Source: an uncultured Victivallales bacterium
GTDB lineage: Bacteria > Verrucomicrobiota > Lentisphaeria > Oligosphaerales > JAFGRS01
DNA: 20,529 nucleotides
NCBI GenBank assembly: GCA_903834675.1
Contig: CAILKC010000498.1
Coordinates: 1 to 20,529 of the forward strand
Reading direction: 5' to 3'
This document shows positions 1 through 8,000 of the stretch, piece by piece; the stretch's first letter is position 1, and each line of letters starts with the position of its first letter. The notes under the pieces are model-generated. The model worked only from the letters and a program-made list of their open reading frames with translations. It did no database searches and was not told the DNA's origin. A program made the translations under genes and the position numbers.

Positions 1-746
1 AAATTCATCTCCACCTGGGCGGCAACTTCCGTCAGCGACAGGCCCTTGACCTCGGCAATGGCTTCGAGGACAAAGCGCACGTGCTGCGGCAGGCTGGGGC
101 CGATACCGACCTGGCACGCAGGTAAGTCCGGGCAGTCCGTCTCCGTGAGCATGCGCTCCAAGGGGACGTAGACCGCCGCGGCGCGAATACGCCTGGCGCT
201 CGGGTACGTGATCGGGCCGCAAAAGGAGACCATCAGTCCGTGGTCGAGAACTTCCCGAGTGATCTCACGGCTGCCGTTAAAACAATGGCACACACCGCGC
301 AAACCCGCAATTCCGGCATTGCGCAGCAGGCCAAAGAAGTCACCCCAGGAACGCCGATTATGCACTATGACCGGTACTTCTAGTTCTTGCGCAGCCATTA
401 GTTGCGTGTGCAGAACAGCCTCCTGCAAGGCGGCGTCAGTACGGCCGTTCCAGAAGTCTAGCCCAATCTCCCCCACCGCGACGAGACGGGGGTGTTCGGC
501 AAGACAGCGGTGCAGGCGGGGTCCGAGATCGGCGGGGGCGGTTCGGGCAAAGAACGGATGCACGCCAAGAGCACCAAAGACGGGTTCGCGACGACTGATG
601 GCAGCTATCTTCTCCCACTCCTCCAGCCGTGCGGCGCAGGCCAGAATACCCGCCACTCCAGACGCGGTTGCGTCCGCCAGCACAGCGTCCAGGATGGGTT
701 CCAGGCGTCCGTCTGCCAAGTGCGCATGGACATCGTAGAGCCGCAT
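1..746 (-). CDS. TatD-family metal-dependent hydrolase (3' end outside window)
   Basis: This is a TatD-type TIM-barrel metallohydrolase; the family includes Mg-dependent DNases and 3'-5' exonucleases in the cytoplasm. I translated it directly from the minus strand. Family landmarks are in order: DVHAHL (H7, H9), GVHPFF (about 61-66), VGEIGLDF with metal-ligand E93, PVIVHNR with H129, CHCFNGS with H154, and TETDCPDLP with D204. The 248 residues seen approach the usual length of about 260, so only the last few codons are missing. I chose ATG 746 because the protein then begins MRLYDVHAHL, as relatives do. An in-frame ATG at 761 would add five residues (MAVGS). It starts 63 bp after the toroid gene and is probably the last gene of the same transcript. 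Its link to the Exb-like system may be only positional. Confidence 0.93.
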   Translation of the reverse strand, partial: MRLYDVHAHLADGRLEPILDAVLADATASGVAGILACAARLEEWEKIAAISRREPVFGALGVHPFFARTAPADLGPRLHRCLAEHPRLVAVGEIGLDFWNGRTDAALQEAVLHTQLMAAQELEVPVIVHNRRSWGDFFGLLRNAGIAGLRGVCHCFNGSREITREVLDHGLMVSFCGPITYPSARRIRAAAVYVPLERMLTETDCPDLPACQVGIGPSLPQHVRFVLEAIAEVKGLSLTEVAAQVEMN

Positions 747-809
747 AGAGCCTACCGCCATCCCCGGAGACCGCGTAACACAGACGCAGGCAGGAGAGCT
801 CGGACGGGG

Positions 810-2390
810 TCAGTCCAGATCGATGCCGAGATCCTGATCGATGGCCTGCAAGACGGACTTCTCCTGCTTGGCCATGCTCTTCGGCATCTTGTACGTCGGC
901 AGGTAGCGGTAGTAGACCTGCAGGCTAAGACAGCACAGGGTCGTCGCGTACCATTGGTCATATTCAGGTCTGACCACGTCCTCCATCTTGCCCGTGGTCG
1001 CATTCTTCTCCTGCCACTTGGGCTTGCCAGGCGAATCCCAGTGCCCGTCCGGCTTCTGGTGCGTGGTGACGATCTCCGTGAAAGACTTGTTCCAGTCATT
1101 CCACATGTTCTTGCCCGAGTGGAACATGGCCTGGGTGATGTAATACCAGTTGTAGACCGGGGTGCTGTGAGACGGATATTCTTTGGTATCGTCCCAGGTG
1201 ACCTTCTCGGTGACGTGGATGTAATCAGATACCTTACGGACTTCCTTGCACTCGCCGTCACCCAGCAGTTGCAGGCACAGGGTGCCAGCGCCCTGAATTC
1301 CAATGCTTCCCGCCCCGGGGGAACTGTAACCAAAGCGACCGTCGCGGTAGCTGGTGTTCTTCAGGAAACTAATGCCATTCTCCATGGCGCGCATGAGGCC
1401 GGGAACATCGGCCCCAGCTACGTAGCCGGCCTTGAGAGCCTGAAGCTGCCACCCGGTCACTGAGGTATCCCAACGCGCGCCCTTGGCGTAGTTGTAGTCG
1501 AAGCCTCCCGCCTTCTGCTGACCCTCGACGATGAAGCCGAGACCTTTTTCCATCGGCGGCTTCAGAAAGGGAATCTTGGTCAGGCCGTAGGCCTCGGAAA
1601 GGGCATAGGTGCAGATCCCGTTGACATAGCAGCGACCGAGATATTTGGTCTTGGTAGCGTCGACGGCCATCATGCGGTCGGCTAGGTACTTCATCGCCTT
1701 CTGGACCGTCTGCCCAAACTCCTCACTCATGGGAGTCTCGCCGTGAGCCAGGAAGGTGAGTAGCCCAAGTCCGGCCATGGCATCGGCCTGCGTCTGCGAC
1801 CAGGAACCATCCGCTTTCTGCGTCTGTTTCAGCCAACGCAGCGCTTTCAGCACCGCCGTCTCGGTCCGGGTCGAGCCACCGAACTTGCGGACCATCTGTT
1901 TGCGTCCTGCCTCGGTGCGCCCGCCGTATAGCCCCGGCAGTTTGAGGGCCGTATCGGACGTGCGCACGTCTAGAACGCTGGAGAAGTCCATGGCATCGTC
2001 GGTCTGCGCAATCTCGTCGTTGATGTCGGTGGTATTGGAGGTGACCTCGGTGGTATCCTGGGATATCTCCGGCCTCTCGACCGTGGGCACCACCTCGTCG
2101 GCCTGCTGCTCCAGCTTCTGCAACTCCTGAAGTTGCTTGGGATCAAGCTCCTTCACTTTCAGGTCCTCCATCGTCACCTCGACCTGACTGGATTCGGCGC
2201 GCATGGTGGGCTTGTAGAACACGGCGGCAAACAGCAATATACCGATATGGAACACCAGGGAGACGATCGGCCCGATCATGTGCTCAATACGCTGGCGCCG
2301 GTGGTACTCGGCCAGGATGGCATCAAGGTCAATAGCCGCAGGCGCAGACGCCTCGGTCGGCTCTGCGGCTTCAATGGGTTCCGTTGCCAT
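810..2390 (-). CDS. Membrane-anchored squalene-cyclase/prenyltransferase-repeat (alpha-toroid) protein with TonB-like anchor
   Basis: The protein has 526 residues. Residues 1-41 are cytoplasmic, with an Ala/Glu/Pro-rich start and a basic YHRRQRIEH stretch. Residues about 42-59 form the single transmembrane helix, which contains S44-x3-H48. Residues 60-175 are a charged, probably extended periplasmic linker. From about 176 to 500 there are helical repeats of the prenyltransferase/squalene-oxidase type: ALRWLKQTQKADGSW (183-197), WDTSVTGWQLQALK (307-320), HQKPDGHWDSPG (444-455) and DQWYATTLCCLSL (478-490). No DxDD catalytic motif of triterpene cyclases is visible, so a structural or binding toroid is more likely than a cyclase. 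A strong GGAGGT ribosome site lies 8 bp before ATG 2390. The two ExbD genes and ExbB lie directly upstream, which suggests this protein takes the TonB/TolA position in a proton-driven complex. Its substrate is unknown. Confidence 0.88.
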   Translation of the reverse strand: MATEPIEAAEPTEASAPAAIDLDAILAEYHRRQRIEHMIGPIVSLVFHIGILLFAAVFYKPTMRAESSQVEVTMEDLKVKELDPKQLQELQKLEQQADEVVPTVERPEISQDTTEVTSNTTDINDEIAQTDDAMDFSSVLDVRTSDTALKLPGLYGGRTEAGRKQMVRKFGGSTRTETAVLKALRWLKQTQKADGSWSQTQADAMAGLGLLTFLAHGETPMSEEFGQTVQKAMKYLADRMMAVDATKTKYLGRCYVNGICTYALSEAYGLTKIPFLKPPMEKGLGFIVEGQQKAGGFDYNYAKGARWDTSVTGWQLQALKAGYVAGADVPGLMRAMENGISFLKNTSYRDGRFGYSSPGAGSIGIQGAGTLCLQLLGDGECKEVRKVSDYIHVTEKVTWDDTKEYPSHSTPVYNWYYITQAMFHSGKNMWNDWNKSFTEIVTTHQKPDGHWDSPGKPKWQEKNATTGKMEDVVRPEYDQWYATTLCCLSLQVYYRYLPTYKMPKSMAKQEKSVLQAIDQDLGIDLD

Positions 2391-2411
2391 GGTCTGGAAC
2401 CTCCGTGACGC

Positions 2412-2816
2412 CTACTTCAGCGTCATCACGTTCAACTTGGTCAACCCGAGACCTTTGCAGAGGTCTAGCACCGTCACCAACTCCCGCGTCTGCGCGAGTA
2501 CGCTCGTCTTGACGATGACGGTCTGCTCAGAATCGTATGCCGCCATCTTGGCCAGCATATCCTGCAACTGGGCCATGGTCTGTGGCATCTTCTTCAGGTA
2601 AACCTGCCCGGGATGTACTTCGATCTCAAGCAGGTTCGGCCTTTCGTCAGACTTGGCGGGCGCAGCTCGCCCCGAAGGCAGATTGACGGCAAGGTGCGCT
2701 TCAGGGATATCCTCACGCTTGGTAACAATGAAGTAAATCAGCAGTAAGAACGTGACGTCGATCATTGACGACATTGGTATCGCCAGCGCGTCCGACCTGA
2801 TCCGCCGCTTACCCAT
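2412..2816 (-). CDS. ExbD/TolR-family biopolymer transport protein (second copy)
   Basis: This is a proton-channel partner of ExbB/TolQ: a short cytoplasmic tail, one membrane helix and a periplasmic domain. The helix is PMSSMIDVTFLLLIYFIVT, with the conserved protonatable aspartate at D20. The periplasmic part ends in the usual alpha/beta fold (LLEIEVHPGQVYLK, then TVIVKTSVLAQTRELVTVLDLC). The frame opens further upstream at 2852, but ATG 2816 is preferred: it has GGAG 6 bp upstream, and the protein then begins MGKRRIRSDALAIPM, a typical basic ExbD start. That gives 134 residues, normal for the family. It lies 21 bp before the toroid gene and 75 bp after the first ExbD. The two copies are clearly different in sequence, so this is not a recent tandem duplication. 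Confidence 0.92.
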   Translation of the reverse strand: MGKRRIRSDALAIPMSSMIDVTFLLLIYFIVTKREDIPEAHLAVNLPSGRAAPAKSDERPNLLEIEVHPGQVYLKKMPQTMAQLQDMLAKMAAYDSEQTVIVKTSVLAQTRELVTVLDLCKGLGLTKLNVMTLK

Positions 2817-2891
2817 GGTACACTCCACCTCGTCGCACGACCGCCGTCGCATCGCCCAGGCTCAGCTGACCGGCGACCGCTCGGCCACTAT

Positions 2892-3323
2892 TCAGCGCTT
2901 GATCGGCTTACCGTCGCCAGTGGCCAAGGCGGAAAGCTGGACCCGGTACATGCCCGCTTTGCCGATCGCCTTCATGACCCCATCGACGTGCTTGTAAAGG
3001 GCGGTTCCATCAGCACGTATGACGATGGGAACACTGTTGCCACTCTGAGTCCGGGTTGCGGTCAGAATCTGCTGCAACTGCATCAGGTTCATGGGTTGCA
3101 TGCCGACGTTCACGACCCCGTCCTCACTCACGTTGACCAGCACCGCCCGAGGATCCGCCTTCTCCACGGCCGCAACGTACTTGGATTGCGCCAGTTGGAT
3201 GGACTCGTCCACCACATCCTTGTCCACCGCCGCCGTAACGACAAAGAAGATAATGAGCTGAAAGACCACATCAATCAGGGCCGCCACGGGCGTTTCCAGG
3301 GTTGAATCGTCGCGTGCTTTCAT
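2892..3323 (-). CDS. ExbD/TolR-family biopolymer transport protein (first copy)
   Basis: The protein has 143 residues. The short tail MKARDDSTLE is followed by the membrane helix PVAALIDVVFQLIIFFVVT with the conserved channel aspartate D18, and a periplasmic domain whose segments VLVNVSEDGVVNVG and SVPIVIRADGTALYKHVDGVMKAI match the ExbD C-terminal fold. It should sit in the inner membrane with ExbB and couple proton flow to movement of a periplasmic partner. The tail is acidic where the second copy's is basic, so the two may contact different cytoplasmic faces of ExbB or form a heterodimer. It starts 33 bp after exbB. The ribosome site is weak (an AAAGG close to the ATG), so translation may depend on the upstream gene. 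Confidence 0.93.
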   Translation of the reverse strand: MKARDDSTLETPVAALIDVVFQLIIFFVVTAAVDKDVVDESIQLAQSKYVAAVEKADPRAVLVNVSEDGVVNVGMQPMNLMQLQQILTATRTQSGNSVPIVIRADGTALYKHVDGVMKAIGKAGMYRVQLSALATGDGKPIKR

Positions 3324-3356
3324 GGCCTTTGCCGCCCCCTTCTCCCGGGCCTCGAC

Positions 3357-4142
3357 TCACTGCGCTTGTTCTTCAACCTCGGCATTGCGCAGCACCTTGA
3401 TGAGGTCCAGCACCGTCGCTTCACTTTCAAGGATCAGCCGGGTGGCATAGTTCTTGATCAGAGTGAACGCGATCATGCAGGGCACGCTGATCAGTAACCC
3501 CACCACCGTGGTCCACAGAGCCGTCGAGATATTCTGGGCCAGAAGGCGCGACTTAGCGGCGCCCGTGGCGGTCGCCAAACTGTCGAAGGCGAACACCATC
3601 CCTACCACGGTCCCGAGCAGGCCGAGCATAGGGGCGATCTGACCGCATACGTTCAAGTAGTTGATGCGCTGCATCAGCTTCTCGGTCTCCATATCGGCAC
3701 TTGAAGCAACCGCTTCCTGGATGACCTCATAGCCTTCGCTGATGTTAGAAAAGCCGGCCATGAGAATGCGGGAGATGGGACTTGGACTGGCCTCGCAGGC
3801 CTCCAACGCGGCGCCCAGATCGCCAGCGGTCAGGGCCGAACGGACCCCGCTGATGACATGGCTGGGGAGGAGTTTCTCACGCTTGATACAGAGAATCGCG
3901 TCGATCAACACCCACAAGGCGGCAAAGGATGTCATGGCGATCAGAACCCAGACGAGGAGGTTTACGATATAACCACCATAGACGATGTCCCAGAAGCCGG
4001 GTCGGCCGATCGATTGAGCCGCCTCCGCCGCAGCTTCCGTGGCCTTCTCGGCCGCCTCCTGGGCCAACAAGGTGGCCGAACCCAGCACAAACGCTCCCAT
4101 GCTGACGGCCCGGATCAAGAATGCGCTCCACATCTTCATCAT
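3357..4142 (-). CDS. MotA/TolQ/ExbB proton channel family protein
   Basis: This is the pore subunit of an ExbB/TolQ-type motor, 261 residues long. It begins with a cleavable-looking signal peptide (hydrophobic 7-26, candidate cut near 27), then an Ala/Glu-rich periplasmic stretch (EAAEKATEAAAEAAQ). Three membrane helices follow, at about 58-82, 165-187 and 208-229, with a cytoplasmic loop between the first two. Family hallmarks are PMLGLLGTVVGMVFAF in helix 2 and ALWTTVVGLLISVPCMIAF in helix 3, both with the conserved threonines that line the channel. The signal-peptide extension is absent from E. coli TolQ and ExbB but known in ExbB relatives of other phyla. AAGGAG lies 6 bp before ATG 4142. 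It is followed by two ExbD genes and preceded by a TPR lipoprotein gene. Confidence 0.94.
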   Translation of the reverse strand: MMKMWSAFLIRAVSMGAFVLGSATLLAQEAAEKATEAAAEAAQSIGRPGFWDIVYGGYIVNLLVWVLIAMTSFAALWVLIDAILCIKREKLLPSHVISGVRSALTAGDLGAALEACEASPSPISRILMAGFSNISEGYEVIQEAVASSADMETEKLMQRINYLNVCGQIAPMLGLLGTVVGMVFAFDSLATATGAAKSRLLAQNISTALWTTVVGLLISVPCMIAFTLIKNYATRLILESEATVLDLIKVLRNAEVEEQAQ

Positions 4143-4199
4143 CGCCTGCTCCTTCCTTACGTGGTGCCTATCCCGTACTGCTCCATGATTCTGACGTGG

Positions 4200-4949
4200 T
4201 CAGTTGATGGCCTCGACCTGCTTCCAGCGGCCGTCGTTCATCTTCTTCAGCAGCGCCACCGCACGACCGCGAGCGTCTTCCCGGAGGTCCTTCAAAGACG
4301 GATTATCCTCGAAGAAAAGAAGGACTTTAAGATACTCGAGGACAGCCTCCTTGCTCTTCCCTGCGTCGTCCAACATACGCCCCCGAGAAAGGAATGCAAA
4401 GGCGGCATCGGGCTTGCGCGACGAGGCCATCATGGTAACCAGCATGGGCAGCACTTTGGCGGTATCTTTCATCTCCAGAAGTGCGTTCACCCCACCGCGG
4501 GTGAGGTCATCGGCCGCTTCGCCAGCGAATTGTTTACCCTTGTCAAAGGCGCGGATAGCATCCTGCGGTTTGCCTGTCTTCAGCAAGCTCATGCCTTCGA
4601 GATAGGCCGCCCCGCCGCCCCAGCCCAGGAACTTATACTTGTCGAAAAGGGCGCCGGCGCCCTTGATGACGTCGGCATGGCGGCCCTCTCCTAAGGCCTT
4701 TTCAAGCGCCGTCAGATCATCGGGCTTGGGGATGCACGCGGTCTTGTAACCGCCAGCCTTGAAGGGCAGCCTGACGCGGCCGTCGACGTTCAGCTCGATA
4801 TCGCCGTTGGCGCTGGTTACCTTCAGCTCGATGCCCTCGAGCTTCTGGCCGCGGGCATCGATGACGTAGCACGGTTTGGCAGGGGCCGCCGTCAGGGTGC
4901 AGGCGGCGAGGAGACCCGCCAGACCGGCTCGCCAAGGTTTGCTCATCAT
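4200..4949 (-). CDS. Exported TPR protein, probable lipoprotein
   Basis: This is a periplasmic protein of about 249 residues, function not established. From the ATG at 4949 it begins MMSKPWRAGLAGLLAACTL, a signal sequence with a lipobox-like LAAC; a signal-peptidase-I site (APA) lies just after, so lipidation is likely but not certain. A short beta-rich segment follows (VIDARGQKLEGIELKVTS and DGRVRLPFKAGGY). Then come helical TPR-like repeats, including KYKFLGWGGGAAYLEGMSLL, GKPQDAIRAFDKG and GKSKEAVLEYLKVLLFFED. The frame can also start at ATG 4967 (MEGRQP), which has a GAGG 7 bp upstream, so the start is uncertain. It sits between the giant TPR gene (58 bp) and exbB (57 bp). A role as adaptor between the giant TPR protein and the Exb motor is an inference from position. 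Confidence 0.85.
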   Translation of the reverse strand: MMSKPWRAGLAGLLAACTLTAAPAKPCYVIDARGQKLEGIELKVTSANGDIELNVDGRVRLPFKAGGYKTACIPKPDDLTALEKALGEGRHADVIKGAGALFDKYKFLGWGGGAAYLEGMSLLKTGKPQDAIRAFDKGKQFAGEAADDLTRGGVNALLEMKDTAKVLPMLVTMMASSRKPDAAFAFLSRGRMLDDAGKSKEAVLEYLKVLLFFEDNPSLKDLREDARGRAVALLKKMNDGRWKQVEAIN

Positions 4950-5007
4950 GGGTTGCCTGCCTTCCATTGCTCCACCTCGGACCCGTTCATCACCGTTTGA
5001 TTGCTGC

Positions 5008-8000
5008 TCAGGGCTTGGCCTGGGGTTGGCCAGCCGTGGGCGGCACCTGGAATTGCGCGGCTGGCAAACTGCTCAACTCGGTGGACCGTTTGCCTTTCGG
5101 GAAGCGTTCCCGGTAGAGGGCCACCATCTCGTCGCGGTCTTTGGTCTGCCCGAGGCGCGCAAACGCCTTGGCGCTTTCCACGATGGCCATTTCCAGCCAC
5201 GGCCGGTTCGCCTCGATCTTGGGATCGGCAAGGAGGGCGACCTGTTGGAAGCGAGCCACCGCCTGCTGGACGCTGCGCTGGTCCGACCCGGCTGCCAGGG
5301 CCTCCCCGACAAGGCAAATCGCGCGGTTCGACTGCGCCGGGTCTTGGGTGAACTGGATGATCTGACCGAGATCAGCCATGGCGCCGTTAAGATCGGGTGG
5401 CGTCAGATTGCGGCGAGCCTCCGCCAGACCGAAGCAAGCATCAAAGAAGAAGCCGGTGCTTGGGCTCTCGGCAATAAGGGTGGAGAGGAACTTGACCGCC
5501 TCATCGTAGCGCTTGAGTTGCAGGCAGGCTTGGCCAGCCCGGAACAGACTGGGTTCCCGGGCCTTGGCGCGGATCTTCTCGCTCTCGGCATCTTTGCCCT
5601 TCTCACTACGTGCGATCAACTCACGGCTGGCCGCCAGGGCGAGAGCGGGGGTACCCTTCTCAAGCATACGATCCGAGATGAAGGCGAGGTTGGCGGGGGT
5701 CACTGCGGCAGGCTTCTGCAGGACCTTACCAAACGTCTCGGCTGCCTTGGCATAGTTGCCCTGCTCACACTGGGCCCGTCCCAAACTGAACAATGCTTCC
5801 TGAGTAGCCTCCGAATCCGGGAACTCGGTGGCCAGCCGGTTCAGGGTCGCCGAGGCTTTGTCGTACTGCTGCAGTTCGAGGAAAATGGCGCCGAGACGCG
5901 ACAGGTTCTTCGGCACGTGACTGCTCTTGGGGTAAGCCTTAAGGAAAACCTCGAAGGCCGTGAGGGCCTTGTTCTTCCAGTCCTCCAGCACCGCCTGCAG
6001 AGGTTTCAGCTTCCCGTTGAGCTCCGTCACCGCCGCGGCCAGCTCCGCTAGGCGGGCCTCATCGGCCTTGATCCGGGTGGCGGCGGTCTCTTCGACCAGG
6101 GCGAGGCGCTGAAGCTGGAGATCGCGCACCTGAGTAAAGGCGGTCACGACCTGCTGGGCTCTGGCCTTGAGGTCGGGTTCTACGGCCAGGCGAGCTTCCA
6201 CGGCAGGCAGGGCCAACGCCTTCTCGAGTGCGGTCGCCGCGTCCAGGGCCTTGGCCACTGCCACGATGCGAGACTCGATGATCTGGCCATCAACCGCCGC
6301 CAGCTTCTCAAACTGCTGGGCCGTAGCGAGATCCTCAGCGGCGAGCCGCGCGGCTTCCTGCGCCTTGCTGACCGCGGCAGCCAAGTCTGCCATCTGCTTC
6401 TCGGCCTCTGGGCCAGCCGTCTGTTCCCGGCGTTTGTAGGCCTCGGTCGTCTTCTCTCGTGTCTGCACCAGTTGTTCGGCCAGAGCGCGAGCCTTCTTCT
6501 CGATAGCTTCCCGGGCCGGGGCGTCCTCGGCCGCTTCGCGCTGTTGCTGAAGTTGCTGAAGCTGATCCTCCTGCAAACGGCTGGCCGCCTCCCCCTCGAC
6601 GATCAATTTTTCCACGACGGCAGCGGCATCGCGCAGGACACGCAGGCGCTCGAGGGCGGTCTTTTCCGCCGCGCTTGCCTCGGTCTGCGCCTTGACGGCG
6701 GCCTTCACGCGCGCCCCGACCGCGGCAACCCGTTTCTCCTGGGAGGCTTTCTCCGCCACCAGGGATTCCTTCTCGGTCTGGCGCGCCGCGCCGTCGCCGC
6801 TGGCGCGGGCGCGGGCGCGGGTTTCCATATCAGTGGCCATCCGAGTCAAGTCCGTCTCGGTTCCGGGGCGTTTGGCGGCATCGGCTTTGGCCAGCTTGGC
6901 GAAATCCAGCTCGATGGTACCGACTGCTTGAACCGTGTCCTTGTACTCCTGTTGCAGGCGCTCCCTGTCGGCCCCCAGCGACTGGGCCTGGTCGCGAGCC
7001 GCACGGATGTCTTCTTCAGCTTTGCGCTTCTGCCGGTCGGTATCGCTCAGGCGGTCCCGGATATCCGTGATGTCAGGCCGACTCTTTTCACCCGCGAGAT
7101 CATAGGCCCAGGCGAGATACGAGGTGGCGTCTTCCTTGAGGCGGACCGCATTCTTAGTCTTGGGGTCGAAACCCTTGTCATTCCCCGGTTCAAGCCAGGC
7201 GAGCAGTTCGCTGTACTGTTCGATGGCCTCGGCCGGAGTATCCCCCAGCATGAGTTGCTCGGCGGCACGGAACTTGGCCTCGATGCGGTCGTCGGCGAAC
7301 TGGGGCAGCGTCTCCGTGTCGCAGTACCTCAGGAAGGCCTCAATGGATTCGCGGGGTTGCTGGGCCGTGTAGTATACCCATCCCAGCTTGTAGAGAGCCC
7401 GAACTCCCTTATCGATGGAGCTGTAGCGCTCGATCAAGCGTTGGTACTTCGGAGCTGCCGCCAGAAACGCCTCGAGGGCCAGCGCCTTGAGCTTCTCCTT
7501 GTCCGCGGCGGGGGCTTTGCGGCTCAGGTCAGCGGCGTCACTGGCCTGACGGTAGTAGTGTTCGGCGATGGCGAAACAGACTTCTGGAGCTTTGGGATGG
7601 TCCGGGGCAGCTTCGACAAACAGCTCCCAGGCGTCCATCGCGCTGGCAAGCATCTCCGTACGAGCGGCAGCGGTCAGAGTCTTGGCTTTCTCGAACATCA
7701 CGCCGCCCAACCGGTACAGGCAGTCGGCGGTGCCTTCCGCCTTGGGCATGATCTGGGCGAGATACGAACCCACCGCTTGCGCCTCGAGGAAACGATCCGT
7801 GCTGCCAAGACAGATGACGAGGCGGCTAGCGACTTCAGGCAGACGCTTGCTGCGGCGGCCCAGACGGAGAGCCTCGAGATACAGCGGCGTTGCGCCCCGG
7901 TAATCTTTGTTCAGAAGGAGCGCTTGTGCCTGCTCAAGCTTCACGGACATCTCCGCGTCGGTGCCAGCGTCCGAGATGGCGATTTTCTCCCCGAAAGCCT

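Noticed and set aside
810..2390. Functional squalene-hopene or triterpene cyclase
   Set aside because: The repeats look like the cyclase fold, but no DxDD motif is visible, the protein is a single-pass membrane protein with a periplasmic domain, and it sits with ExbB/ExbD, not with isoprenoid genes.
2412..2852. Longer ExbD start at 2852
   Set aside because: The extra 12 residues (MRRRSCDEVECT) have no support, while ATG 2816 has a proper ribosome site and a typical ExbD beginning.
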